A DNA stretch of 31,800 nucleotides from Bacillota bacterium. GTDB taxonomy: Bacteria; Bacillota; UBA4882; UBA8346. Position numbers and translations under genes: made by a program. Where the stretch lies: positions 1-31,800 of the forward strand of contig JAEZJK010000073.1 in NCBI GenBank assembly GCA_023415835.1, given 5' to 3'. Within the stretch, counting starts at the first letter, position 1, and each line of letters opens with the position of its first letter. This document shows, piece by piece, positions 17,019-25,597 of the stretch. A model generated the notes under the pieces. It did no database searches. It saw only the letters and a list, made by a program, of their open reading frames with translations, and was not told where the DNA came from.

Positions 17019-19109
17019 TTAGACGCTGAAGAGCAGTTGTCCGTAGGTGGGGTAGGGCCAATATCCTTCTCCCACCAACGTTTCAATTTCATCGGTTATC
17101 TCACGTAGTTCTTGCATTGCCAGGAAAATAACATCTCGGCAATACTTGCCCTCTGCTAAGAGCGCACCTTGGTTCTTTACACCCAAGAGATCTTCCTCCA
17201 GCTTTTTGGCTTGTTTGTAAAGGGATTCGGATAGAATCGACAATTTCGATACTATACTCTTCTCCAACTCACAGTTTAGATTCGCCGCCAAGGACTTTTT
17301 GGAGATTGCTGTCTCGCTCAGGTCCTTGATATAGGAGCAAACGGCCGGGATGATCTCCTTCTTGACCATCTCCAGCATGGTAAGGGCTTCGATATTAATG
17401 GTCTTACAGTAATTCTCCATTAGAATCTCATACCTGGAATGGATTTCGGTTTCGGTAAAAATTTTATGTTTGGTGAAAAGTTTAATGTTTTTGTCGCTGA
17501 TAAAATAGGGCAGAGCCTCAACGGTGGATTTAAGGTTAAATAAACCGCGGCTTTCCGCTTCCTTAACCCATTCTTCAGAATAGTTGTTACCGTTGAAGAT
17601 AATCCGTTTATGCTTGGTTATCGTTTCTTTAACCAATTCATTTAAACTCTTGGTAAAATCGCCGGATGTCTCTAAAACGTCGGCAAATTGGGATAACGCC
17701 TCAGCGACAATCGTATTTAAGACGATATTTGGACCGGAGATCGAAAAGGCTGATCCTAACATTCTGAACTCAAACTTGTTGCCGGTGAAGGCAAAAGGCG
17801 AGGTGCGGTTCCGGTCAGTAGTGTCTTTGGGAAAACGGGGCAGGACATCCACTCCAATTTCCATGTCGATCTTGACTTTATGATTATAATCGTTACCGTT
17901 TTCAATCGCTTCTATAATATTAGTCAGTTCCTCACCGAGGAAAATAGAGACAATGGCCGGGGGGGCTTCATTGGCGCCTAAACGGTGGTCATTGCCGGCG
18001 CTGGCCACAGATACCCGGAGTAAATCTTGGTATTCATCCACTGCTTTGATTACGGCGGCCAGGAATAACAGGAACTGGGCGTTTTCTTTTGGCGAATCTC
18101 CCGGTTCGAGCAAATTGATACCGGTATTGGTGGAGATCGACCAGTTGTTATGTTTGCCGCTGCCGTTGATTCCGGCAAAAGGTTTCTCATGCAGCAGGCA
18201 AGTCAAACCGTAATTACCGGCAACCTTTTTCATCATTTCCATAGTTATCTGATTATGATCAGTTGCAATATTGGTTGTTGAGAAAATCGGGGCCAACTCA
18301 TGCTGGGAAGGGGCAACTTCGTTATGTTTGGTCTTGGCTGAAATGCCCAGCTTCCATAGCTCCGTATCAAGTTCCTTCATATAGGAAGATACGCGAGGTT
18401 TAATGGCGCCGAAGTAATGATCCTCCATCTCCTGCCCCTTAGGCGGTTTGGCGCCGAAAAGAGTCCGGCCGCAGTACATCAGGTCTTTACGCTTGTCAGC
18501 TAAATCTTTATTAATTAAAAAATATTCCTGTTCTGGCCCAACAGTCGTATTGACGCGGGTGTTCCCGGGATGGCCAAAGAGTTTAAGGATACGTACGGCT
18601 TGACGGTTTATGGCTTGCATCGAACGGAGCAGGGGTGTTTTTTTATCCAATACTTCCCCACTATACGAACAGAATGCAGTTGGAATACAAAGGGTACTGT
18701 CTTTAATAAAAGCATAAGAAGTGGGATCCCAGTTGGTATAGCCCCTGGCTTCAAAGGTAGCCCTTAAGCCCCCCGAGGGAAAACTGGAAGCATCCGGTTC
18801 CCCTTTAATGAGTTCCTTCCCCGAGAATTCCATAATAACGGTCCCTTCAGGAGTCGGAGAGATAAAACTATCATGCTTTTCGGCGGTAATACCGGTCATC
18901 GGTTGGAACCAATGGGTAAAATGGGTGGCGCCTTTTTCAATTGCCCAGTCTTTCATAGCATTGGCGACAACGTCAGCAATACTGCGATCAAGCGGATGAT
19001 CATTTTCGATACACTTTTTAAATGTTTTGTAAGTGTCTTTTGGGAGACGTTCTTTCATGACTTGGTCATTAAAGACCATACTGCCAAAAATATCGGTGAT
19101 ATTACTCAT
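17019..19109 (-). CDS. glnN: glutamine synthetase type III
   Basis: Makes glutamine from glutamate, ammonia and ATP; the 696 residues fit the large dodecameric GSIII class. GSIII features include NEVAPSQHELAPIF near 262-275 and EKPFAGINGSGKHNNW near 306-321, with catalytic-site residues NRTSPFAF further on. I chose the ATG at 19109 (MSNITDIFG) because GAGGAAAA lies just upstream and homologues start similarly. The longer frame back to 19214 would translate a terminator hairpin in the leader. A good promoter and a leader terminator (separate entries) point to regulation by antitermination. It is the first gene of the minus-strand nitrogen group and diverges from glnA, the second glutamine synthetase. 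Confidence 0.95.
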   Translation of the reverse strand: MSNITDIFGSMVFNDQVMKERLPKDTYKTFKKCIENDHPLDRSIADVVANAMKDWAIEKGATHFTHWFQPMTGITAEKHDSFISPTPEGTVIMEFSGKELIKGEPDASSFPSGGLRATFEARGYTNWDPTSYAFIKDSTLCIPTAFCSYSGEVLDKKTPLLRSMQAINRQAVRILKLFGHPGNTRVNTTVGPEQEYFLINKDLADKRKDLMYCGRTLFGAKPPKGQEMEDHYFGAIKPRVSSYMKELDTELWKLGISAKTKHNEVAPSQHELAPIFSTTNIATDHNQITMEMMKKVAGNYGLTCLLHEKPFAGINGSGKHNNWSISTNTGINLLEPGDSPKENAQFLLFLAAVIKAVDEYQDLLRVSVASAGNDHRLGANEAPPAIVSIFLGEELTNIIEAIENGNDYNHKVKIDMEIGVDVLPRFPKDTTDRNRTSPFAFTGNKFEFRMLGSAFSISGPNIVLNTIVAEALSQFADVLETSGDFTKSLNELVKETITKHKRIIFNGNNYSEEWVKEAESRGLFNLKSTVEALPYFISDKNIKLFTKHKIFTETEIHSRYEILMENYCKTINIEALTMLEMVKKEIIPAVCSYIKDLSETAISKKSLAANLNCELEKSIVSKLSILSESLYKQAKKLEEDLLGVKNQGALLAEGKYCRDVIFLAMQELREITDEIETLVGEGYWPYPTYGQLLFSV

Positions 19110-19127
19110 TCTGTTTTCCTCGCTTTC

Positions 19128-19191
19128 TTTAAAATAAAAAACAGCAAAAACGCAATAGGAATTATTCCCACAGCGTCTTTGCTGTTTACTT
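19128..19191 (-). promoter_or_regulatory. glnN leader: terminator competing with an ANTAR-type hexaloop hairpin
   Basis: On the minus strand the leader begins with ACAGC-AAAGAC-GCTGT (19185-19170), a 5-bp stem with a 6-nt loop having A at position 1 and G at position 4, as in RNA sites bound by ANTAR proteins. The same 5' arm can instead pair with 19153-19139 to give a 15-bp stem (one G-U pair) followed by TTTTTTATTTT, a textbook terminator. The two folds exclude each other. Only one hexaloop is visible, whereas described ANTAR sites have two, so the mechanism is inferred. Confidence 0.6.
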
Positions 19192-19197
19192 AGGGAA

Positions 19198-19227
19198 ATT
19201 ATATATCTGCCCAATAGACGTTGTCAA
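19198..19227 (-). promoter_or_regulatory. promoter of glnN
   Basis: Perfect TTGACA (19227-19222) and TATAAT (19203-19198) with 18-bp spacing on the minus strand. Transcription would start near 19191, just before the hexaloop hairpin. Confidence 0.8.
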
Positions 19228-19267
19228 TATCGCTAATTCAAAAAAAGTAAGTTATACCATAATAGTG

Positions 19268-19296
19268 TATACAAAAAACAAAAGCTGTGATATACA
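19268..19296 (+). promoter_or_regulatory. candidate promoter of the glnA operon
   Basis: TATACA at 19291-19296 is preceded by TG one base earlier (extended -10), with TATACA at 19268-19273 as a weak -35 at 17-bp spacing. It would give a leader of about 220 nt holding the small ORF at 19337. Confidence 0.35.
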
Positions 19297-19336
19297 TTGA
19301 AATAATTGCAAGTGGATCAATCTGGAGGTGTTTTGC

Positions 19337-19405
19337 ATGGTTTTTTGGGAAGATGTAGAATATCTATATGATCAAACATTTTGGTTCCGGCCCCTAGCGC
19401 CCTAA
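19337..19405 (+). CDS. 22-residue small ORF upstream of glnA
   Basis: ATG at 19337 follows a strong GGAGGTG (19324-19330) at 6-nt spacing and reads 22 codons to TAA. The product starts MVFWEDVEYLYDQ, is very rich in aromatic residues (two Trp, four Phe or Tyr in the first 16 positions) and acidic in its first half, and ends with an Arg-Pro segment. It has only one Gln codon, so it is not a classical Gln-codon attenuator peptide. It may be a small protein acting on glutamine synthetase or ammonium uptake, or a leader peptide controlling glnA. The ribosome site is better than that of glnA itself. No known family is recognised. Confidence 0.5.
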   Translation: MVFWEDVEYLYDQTFWFRPLAP

Positions 19406-19522
19406 ATCCATATCAACACCCGGATACCAGTAGGCCTCAGCGGCCAGTTATACATTTGCAAAACTTAACTTTTTCCGGGGACATAAAGGTTCCCCAATTA
19501 GTAATTGAAGAGGTGAAATTTT
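19406..19522 (+). other. rest of glnA leader, no gene
   Basis: Between the small ORF and glnA there is a short GGCC-TCAGC-GGCC hairpin (near 19433-19445) and a GGGGA/TCCCC pairing (near 19477-19495). Neither has a U-tract, so neither is a terminator. They may shape the leader RNA. No hexaloop with A1 and G4 was seen here. Confidence 0.3.
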
Positions 19523-20842
19523 ATGAATTATACCATGACTGAGGTGCTGGAATTTATTAAGGAAAATGATGTGAAATTTATCCGTCTGGCCTTTTGTGAT
19601 ATTTTTGGAACCCCGAAAAATGTCTCGATTATGCCTGATGAATTACCAAGGGCTTTCGAATATGGTATTACTTTTGATGCTTCGGCAATCAGTGGCTTTA
19701 TGAATATTGAAGAATCAGATTTATTTCTGGTGCCAGATCCGGTGACGCTTTCGGTTCTTCCTTGGAGGCCAAGCCATGGGCGGGTGGTGCGCTTCTTCTG
19801 TGACATCAGGCGTCCGGATGGTACTCCCTTTGAAGGGGATGGCCGGCACATTCTCAAAAAGGTTATCCGGGAAACTGAAAGCTCAGGATATAATTCCATG
19901 ATAGGCTCGGAATGCGAGTTTTATCTTTTCCAAATGGATGATAAGGGCTTACCTACTGTTATACCTCATGATTTAGCAGGGTATTGTGACATTGCTCCGC
20001 TGGACAAGGCGGAAAACGTACGCCGGGAAATTTGTTTGATCTTAGAAGAGATGGGGATTAGGCCGGAAAGCTCACACCATGAGCAAGGACCTGGCCAAAA
20101 TGAAGTTGATTTTAAATATAGCGATGCCTTGACTGCCGCCGATAATATGGTCACTTTCAAATCCGTCGTCAAAACGGTTGCTGCCCGCAATGGCCTTCAT
20201 GCTTCATTTATGCCTAAACCCCTTGTTGACAAAAGCGGCAGCGGACTGCATATTAATCTTTCATTATTTAAGAATGGCCTTAATGTTTTTAATAACCGCA
20301 GTAATCAACATGGGGAAGTACCTGCAGGGTTTATCGCAGGGGTAATGGCTAAAATTCCTGAAATGACAGTATTTTTGAATCCCTTGACCAATTCTTATGC
20401 CCGCTTTGGAAGATTTGAAGCGCCAAAATACATTACCTGGTCCCATCAAAACCGTTCCCAGCTGGTTCGAATCCCGGCAGCCCAAGATGACTACTGCCGT
20501 ATGGAGCTGCGTTCACCCGACCCTTCCTGTAATCCTTATCTGGCATTTGCCCTGGTGATTGAGGCCGGCCTGGAGGGAATAAATAAGAAGCTGCCGCTTG
20601 CGCCAGCCTTTGATGTTAACCTTTATGAAGCTGATGCGAATAGGACCAAGGATCTTGCGCAAATTCCGGAAAACCTTGGCGTGGCGATTGAGCTTGCCAG
20701 GAAGAGCGCTTTTGTCCAACGGGTCTTACCGCTTAAGACAATTGATAAGTTTCTAAATAGCAAGTTAGTAGAATGGGACAGCTATACACAAGCAGAGAAT
20801 AAAGAGCAATTTGAAAAAGAAATGTATTTCTTAAAGGTTTAG
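19523..20842 (+). CDS. glnA: glutamine synthetase type I
   Basis: Second glutamine synthetase, of the bacterial type I class (439 residues, typical of the shorter GSI-alpha form found in Bacillota). The N-terminal beta-grasp domain holds RLAFCDIFGTPKN. The catalytic domain has GSECEFYLF near 128-136, the EQGPGQNEVDF segment, SGSGLHINLSL near 237-247, and the substrate-loop segment NRSQLVRIPAA. The adenylylation loop of enterobacterial GlnA is not apparent, so control is more likely by feedback or partner proteins. ATG at 19523 has GAGGTG 8 nt upstream. It is divergent from glnN and followed 86 nt later by the ANTAR gene, an arrangement known from Clostridium as glnA-nitR. Confidence 0.94.
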   Translation: MNYTMTEVLEFIKENDVKFIRLAFCDIFGTPKNVSIMPDELPRAFEYGITFDASAISGFMNIEESDLFLVPDPVTLSVLPWRPSHGRVVRFFCDIRRPDGTPFEGDGRHILKKVIRETESSGYNSMIGSECEFYLFQMDDKGLPTVIPHDLAGYCDIAPLDKAENVRREICLILEEMGIRPESSHHEQGPGQNEVDFKYSDALTAADNMVTFKSVVKTVAARNGLHASFMPKPLVDKSGSGLHINLSLFKNGLNVFNNRSNQHGEVPAGFIAGVMAKIPEMTVFLNPLTNSYARFGRFEAPKYITWSHQNRSQLVRIPAAQDDYCRMELRSPDPSCNPYLAFALVIEAGLEGINKKLPLAPAFDVNLYEADANRTKDLAQIPENLGVAIELARKSAFVQRVLPLKTIDKFLNSKLVEWDSYTQAENKEQFEKEMYFLKV

Positions 20843-20928
20843 CAGGCTCAAAGCCTGGCAGGAGCATATCAATATAGAGTTGATAGGATTATTGGCGGTA
20901 GTTCAATTGGAGGAAAGGCGGTGGTGTC

Positions 20929-21504
20929 ATGGACAGTGTGCTGGTTGTTTCAAGCACTGATAAAGGGAAAGATTTTTTATCAGAGCTTTTAAGCACACAT
21001 GATTTTTCAGAAATCACCACCATTAATAGCGGCGGCGGAGCCCGCAGGCTGCTAAATCAGAAAGATTTTGAACTAGTTATCATCAATGCGCCACTATGCG
21101 ATGAATCGGGGGAAGAGTTATCCTTGATGGCGACGGATATATCAATGGCGGGAGTGATCTTGATTGTTAAATCGGAAATAGCCGACGATGTCTCCGCTAA
21201 AGTAGAGAATTACGGGGTGTTTGTGTTGCCAAAACCTCTTAGCCGTTCCATGTTCTTTCAGGCTTTGAAATTGATGGCCGCTGCTAGGAGGAGGCTTCTC
21301 CTCCTTCAGCAGGAGAATGTCCAATTGCAAAAGAAGATTGAAGACATCCGCCTGGTAGACAGGGCGAAGTGTGTACTGATCCAACATTTGAACCTTACTG
21401 AACCGCAGGCTCACAGGTATATCGAAAAACAGGCGATGGACAGGCGGATTAGCAAAAGGGAAGTGGCCGAAGGCATCCTTAATACCTATGAGTGTTATAA
21501 ATGA
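20929..21504 (+). CDS. nitR: NitR-like ANTAR antiterminator with degenerate receiver domain
   Basis: RNA-binding antiterminator (191 residues). Residues 1-115 have a receiver fold, a coiled coil runs from about 118 to 142, and the ANTAR domain spans about 143-186, with LNLTEPQAHRYIEKQAMD and RRISKREVAEGIL. ANTAR proteins bind hexaloop hairpins in leader RNAs and block terminators. The receiver looks unable to take a phosphate: the usual Asp is Asn53 (LVIINAPL) and the acidic pair near residue 8 is missing, though Lys102 is kept. It probably responds to another signal, perhaps glutamine synthetase itself or a ligand. It likely acts on the glnN leader and perhaps on glnA. The symbol follows the clostridial glnA-nitR arrangement. 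Confidence 0.85.
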   Translation: MDSVLVVSSTDKGKDFLSELLSTHDFSEITTINSGGGARRLLNQKDFELVIINAPLCDESGEELSLMATDISMAGVILIVKSEIADDVSAKVENYGVFVLPKPLSRSMFFQALKLMAAARRRLLLLQQENVQLQKKIEDIRLVDRAKCVLIQHLNLTEPQAHRYIEKQAMDRRISKREVAEGILNTYECYK

Positions 21505-21583
21505 GCATACGGTAAAAAATGATTTTAATCAGTTAAACGCAGTACTGTGTAAAGATATTCCTGAAGATTAATTTAAAACTCCG

Positions 21584-21677
21584 ATACCAAGTCGCATTCA
21601 AAGTGGCGCTAAGCCTAATCAAGCTGCGTTACTTTAACGGCAGGCCTTTTGCTATGTTAACGAATGCGGCTTGGTAT
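21584..21677 (+). ncRNA. candidate structured RNA, three-way junction, downstream of nitR
   Basis: ATACCAAGTCGCATTC (21584-21599) pairs over 16 positions with GAATGCGGCTTGGTAT (21662-21677), with one G-U pair. Inside, AAAGTGGCGC (21600-21609) pairs with GCGTTACTTT (21626-21635), extended by AGC/GCT, and a weaker hairpin follows at about 21636-21660. The result is a compact three-way junction of 94 nt. Only a weak T-rich tail follows, so it is a poor terminator. It may be a 3' UTR RNA of the glnA-nitR operon or a separate small RNA. Confidence 0.45.
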
Positions 21678-21748
21678 TATTTATGGGCCATCGGATTCAA
21701 AACGATTCTAACAGGAATAATTAAAAATAGCTTGAATTTTATTACTAG

Positions 21749-21834
21749 ATAGGATGAAATAAATTCTTTAAATAAGATTTGCATTCTTAAAGCCGAATGC
21801 AAATAACATCAAATCGGAATTTTTTTCATCCTAT
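21749..21834 (+). repeat. palindromic element, hairpin type D
   Basis: ATAGGATGAAATAAATT pairs with the complementary end GGAATTTTTTTCATCCTAT; the tip is TTTGCATTC with GAATGCAAA. It is directly followed by the type C and composite elements, so three palindromes stand head to tail upstream of the AraC-type regulator. A similar ATAGGATGAA end is found on the element at 31331. Confidence 0.7.
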
Positions 21835-21844
21835 TACATCATTA

Positions 21845-21932
21845 ATAAGTTGAATTAAATTCATCAATTTCCCCCATCATGGCCGGCTTTAGGGACATGA
21901 TGTATATAAGAAATTTAATTCAACTTATATAG
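21845..21932 (+). repeat. palindromic element, hairpin type C, copy 1
   Basis: A 15-bp base (AAGTTGAATTAAATT with its complement near 21914-21928) is topped by CATCATG/CATGATG around a GC-rich loop GCCGGCTTTAGGGA. The reverse complement of the element at 31331-31420 matches nearly base for base through the loop and 3' arm. Confidence 0.85.
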
Positions 21933-22080
21933 ATATGTTGAAAAAAGTTTTGAGTAAAACATTCACATCCCAAATACCGGATGTGAATGGCGAAATTATT
22001 GGTTTTTTCAACATATGAATCAAGGGAAATATGCCGCAATAATCCGCGCGTATTCAAGAAGCTTATTGAGGCATATATAG
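21933..22080 (+). repeat. palindromic repeat element, copy 2 (hairpin-linker-hairpin)
   Basis: The first hairpin (21933-22016) has base ATATGTTGAAAAAA with its complement and tip CATTCACATCC/GGATGTGAATG. The shared linker TATGAATCAAGGGAAATATG is exact at 22014-22033. The second hairpin has base ATATGCCGCAATAA with TTATTGAGGCATAT and ends in ATATAG. The second hairpin matches the one at 28233 in its stem and loop. It ends 55 bp before the regulator's ATG. Confidence 0.87.
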
Positions 22081-22135
22081 ATAATCAGCAATAAGTTATT
22101 TAAACTTTGCATTTTTTAATTTGGGAGAAAGCAAA

Positions 22136-24454
22136 ATGCGTGTCAAAATATTTAACTTCCCAATTTTGCGGGATAACGATAATTCCCTGGTAATCAGGTT
22201 CCTGATTTCATATTTAATTATCCTATTGATACCGGTTTTCATTGGGACATTGGTTTATCGGGAAGCCATCAAGATCGTGGAATCGGACGTCGAAACTTCA
22301 AACCTTTCAATGCTCGGCCAGTGTAGGGATATTATGGATCAACAACTGGCTGCCATCGATATTATGAAAAACCAAATCGGATTATCGCCGCAGCTGTATC
22401 TCTCCCTTAGAAACAGTGGCACTAAGCAACTGAATTTCTACTATGAAATGCGCAAGTTAATGGACCAGCTAAGGCCATATACCCTTAGCGGTAATATAGT
22501 TGATGACTTTTTTATTTATATGAAAAACCCAAACTACATAATCTCGCCGGTTATGGCTTATGACGCAGATTTCTTTTTTCAAAAAGTTTTTAAGTATGGC
22601 AAGATGAGCCAAGAACAATGGCTGACCGAGCTGGGCCGCTATCATTCCGGAACGGTGTTGCCGACCTCTAAAGCGGTCTTGGAAAGCAGAAATATAACGG
22701 TGATACCATACATCCATTCCCTACCGACAACGCATTTTCGAAATGTGGACGGGGCTATTGTTTTTCTATTAAATACTGGCGGAATCCAGAAGTTATTAAA
22801 ACAGGCTAATTTTTCCCAAAGCGGTTGGGTCCTGATCCTTGATGAAAAAAACCGGCTCATCACCGGATTATCAGAGAAAAAAATCCCGCCCCAAATTTTT
22901 TCAATTGATAATAAAAAAGCCGAGGGTTTTAAGCATTCCCATTTTTGGGGCGAGCGGATGATCGTTTCTTATACCACATCGCCATACAATGGTTGGAAAT
23001 ATATAAGCATACTCCCGTCCAGATTGGTGATGCAAAAGGTTTTTTACATCAAAGGAATCATTGCGGCGTCTATTATCCTTTCCTTATTAATAGGAGCAAT
23101 TATCGCTTATTTGTTAACCGCCCGCAATACCAAGCCCTTGAGAAAAATTCTCGACTTGGTTAAAGAAAATTTAGATCGGGATTCCGAAAAAGCGGAGGAA
23201 GAGGATGCCCTTCAATTCCTACAAGGTTCCGTCTCGCAATTGATCAACAATAATCAAAAGTTACAGGAGACAATCAAAAATTATATGCCGATAATACGGA
23301 CAGCTTTCTTTGATCGCTTATTAAAGGGAGAATTTAACAATGCCGAACAAATTGAAGCAATCGCTGCTTACCTTAGATTGGAAATTAAAGGGGACAAGTT
23401 TCTGGTTTTAATGCTTAGATTTGGCCAGGATGATATTTTTAACCGGGAGATTATTGAAGAATCAAATATAACTAAAATGGTCCTCGTGGAAACAATCGAC
23501 AAACACTTGGAAGGCCATGGTTTTATTCATGATCTAGACCAGAACAATATCGCGATCCTGATGGCCTTTGAGGGCTGTCAAACGGAACAATGTTACCAAA
23601 AATCGGAAAGCATTATTAAAAATATTCAAGCCGAAATAGCCGATACATATAAACTCAAGATCCGTTTTGGCGGCGGCAATAACTACGAAAACTTGCTCGA
23701 CGTATGGCAGTCATTTCAGGAAGCAGAGCGTGTCTTGGATTATAACTCCGCTGACCTTGACTCCAAGCTGATTTGGTATGCCAATCTGCCCAAACAAGGG
23801 AGGGAGTATTATTATCCGATTGATTTTGAACAACGCTTGATGAACTATGTAAAAGCCGGTGAATTAAAACACGTTGAAAGTTTACTCCAAACCATCTACC
23901 GGGAAAATATCGAAAACAGGCAAATTTCTCTAGAAATGGGCTTGGAATTAATCTTTGAGTTGAAAGGGACGGTTGTCAAACTTTTCTCCCAATTGGCTGG
24001 GGAAAAAGATTCGATAATCAAAGAATTAAGTAAAATCGATTATTCCGAAACTTTTGAAGCTAACTACCGGAATTTAACTGCGATTTATCAGAATATTTGC
24101 CAAGAAGTAATCGGTAACCGGAAATTCCGTAATGTACAGTTGAAAGAGAAAATCATCCAGTACATAAACGGCGCTTATCAGCAACCGGATTTGTCCTTAC
24201 ATAAGGTGGCTTCTTATTTCGGCTTTTCGGAAGGATACTTATCACATTTTTTCAAAGACCAAGTCGGAGAGAACTTTCTTGCTTATCTGGAAAATGAACG
24301 GATCAAACATGCTTGTGAGTTATTGAATAATGAGGGAATGTCCATTAACGATATTGCTATCCAGGTCGGTTATAATAGCGTCCATTCGTTCCGCCGGGCC
24401 TTTAAACGGGTTAAGGGAGTTAACCCTACTGCTTTTAGGCTCCCCCTAATATAA
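22136..24454 (+). CDS. membrane-bound AraC-family regulator (YesN-like)
   Basis: One-protein sensor-regulator of 772 residues, of the kind that controls carbohydrate uptake genes in Bacillota. A transmembrane helix at about 19-41 and another at about 305-327 enclose an extracellular sensing domain (about 45-300, probably Cache-like). After the second helix comes a helical linker and a long central region. The C-terminus (about 675-772) is an AraC-type double helix-turn-helix, with YLSHFFKDQVGENFLAYL and DIAIQVGYNSVHSFRRAFKR. Start at ATG 22136 is preferred, since GGGAGAAA precedes it; an in-frame TTG lies 15 nt upstream within that site. It likely senses an extracellular saccharide and activates the permease, binding-protein and glycosidase genes that follow. 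Confidence 0.92.
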   Translation: MRVKIFNFPILRDNDNSLVIRFLISYLIILLIPVFIGTLVYREAIKIVESDVETSNLSMLGQCRDIMDQQLAAIDIMKNQIGLSPQLYLSLRNSGTKQLNFYYEMRKLMDQLRPYTLSGNIVDDFFIYMKNPNYIISPVMAYDADFFFQKVFKYGKMSQEQWLTELGRYHSGTVLPTSKAVLESRNITVIPYIHSLPTTHFRNVDGAIVFLLNTGGIQKLLKQANFSQSGWVLILDEKNRLITGLSEKKIPPQIFSIDNKKAEGFKHSHFWGERMIVSYTTSPYNGWKYISILPSRLVMQKVFYIKGIIAASIILSLLIGAIIAYLLTARNTKPLRKILDLVKENLDRDSEKAEEEDALQFLQGSVSQLINNNQKLQETIKNYMPIIRTAFFDRLLKGEFNNAEQIEAIAAYLRLEIKGDKFLVLMLRFGQDDIFNREIIEESNITKMVLVETIDKHLEGHGFIHDLDQNNIAILMAFEGCQTEQCYQKSESIIKNIQAEIADTYKLKIRFGGGNNYENLLDVWQSFQEAERVLDYNSADLDSKLIWYANLPKQGREYYYPIDFEQRLMNYVKAGELKHVESLLQTIYRENIENRQISLEMGLELIFELKGTVVKLFSQLAGEKDSIIKELSKIDYSETFEANYRNLTAIYQNICQEVIGNRKFRNVQLKEKIIQYINGAYQQPDLSLHKVASYFGFSEGYLSHFFKDQVGENFLAYLENERIKHACELLNNEGMSINDIAIQVGYNSVHSFRRAFKRVKGVNPTAFRLPLI

Positions 24455-24660
24455 CCTCCCAATCAATTTTTCTAACTTAAGATCAGATATTGTACCCTGA
24501 TATCAAATTCTGTGTCTTTTCTTATTTGATTCGACAAGTTATATTAAAGGTATGTAACAATTTGGTTAAGCTCCAATATGCTACTACATTTTATTTGGGT
24601 TTAGTTGTTTGATCTTCTAAATCTCAATAAATGGCTATTTTAAAAGAAGGAGTGACTTAC

Positions 24661-25596
24661 TTGGCTACAGAGTTGAAAGTCAATCATAATAAATTGACTA
24701 AAACAAAATTAGTTCCCAGGCTGATCAAGTATAAGATGTTTTATGTGATGTTTATTCCGGCATTGTTGTTTTATATCGCTTTTGAGTATATGCCGTTATG
24801 GGGACTTAAAATGGCCTTTTATGAATGGGGGCTTTTCGGGCCAAAATATTTTAAGGGATTGGCAAACTTTGAAAGCTTACTGTCTAGTAAATTATTTATC
24901 ACCTCTTTTGTTAACACCGTAATTATCAGCGGTTATACCTTAATCTTCGGGATGATTGCCAATATCATTTTTGCCCTATTGTTAAACGAGATACCCAACG
25001 GGTTCTTTAAAAAGTTCACCCAAACAGTTGTCTATTTACCGCACTTTTTGTCATGGGTTGTAGTAGCGGCCATTTTTGCCATGCTCCTCTCCCCTGATTC
25101 CGGCATCATCAACGAAATAATCAAACATTTCGGCGGAAAACCGATTTATTTTATGATATCAAATAAATGGTGGCGCGGAATTTTCGTATTCGTCAATCTC
25201 TGGAAAGGAACCGGTTGGGGAGCGATTATTTATCTGGCAGCCCTCGCCGGGGTCGACCCCCAACTTTACGAAGCGGCGGCTATCGACGGGGCCGGCAAGT
25301 TGAAACAAACATGGCACATCACTCTTCCCGCCATTCAAAACACCATTTTAGTAGTGCTTATTTTAAATTTGGCAAAAATCCTAAATGTCTTCCAACCGGT
25401 ATTTTTAATGTACAATCCCCAAGTATACCCGGTGGCGGATGTAATCGACACCTACACCTATCGCTTGGGTTTTACCTCAGGTTCGGATGTGGATCTAGCT
25501 ACAGCGGTTGGCCTTTTTAAATCGGTAATATGTTTGATTTTAGTGTTAATTACCAATAACCTCAGTAAAAGAATTAAAGGCGAAAGCATCTTATAG
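24661..25596 (+). CDS. sugar ABC transporter permease, LplB type
   Basis: First membrane subunit of a CUT1-type oligosaccharide importer (LplB/YteP group), 311 residues with six predicted helices, starting MFYVMFIPALLFYIAF. The cytoplasmic EAA loop that contacts the ATPase is present (EAAAIDGAGKLKQTW...LP). I chose the TTG at 24661 because AAGGAG lies 8 nt upstream; the ATG 30 nt earlier has no site. No ATPase gene is seen in the window; importers of this group usually share an MsmX-type ATPase encoded elsewhere. It forms a channel with the next permease, from which it is separated by a palindromic repeat. Confidence 0.92.
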   Translation: MATELKVNHNKLTKTKLVPRLIKYKMFYVMFIPALLFYIAFEYMPLWGLKMAFYEWGLFGPKYFKGLANFESLLSSKLFITSFVNTVIISGYTLIFGMIANIIFALLLNEIPNGFFKKFTQTVVYLPHFLSWVVVAAIFAMLLSPDSGIINEIIKHFGGKPIYFMISNKWWRGIFVFVNLWKGTGWGAIIYLAALAGVDPQLYEAAAIDGAGKLKQTWHITLPAIQNTILVVLILNLAKILNVFQPVFLMYNPQVYPVADVIDTYTYRLGFTSGSDVDLATAVGLFKSVICLILVLITNNLSKRIKGESIL

Positions 25597-25597
25597 A

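Noticed and set aside
19406..19522. ANTAR hexaloop or terminator in the glnA leader
   Set aside because: Hairpins are present, but loops lack A1/G4 and no U-tract follows.
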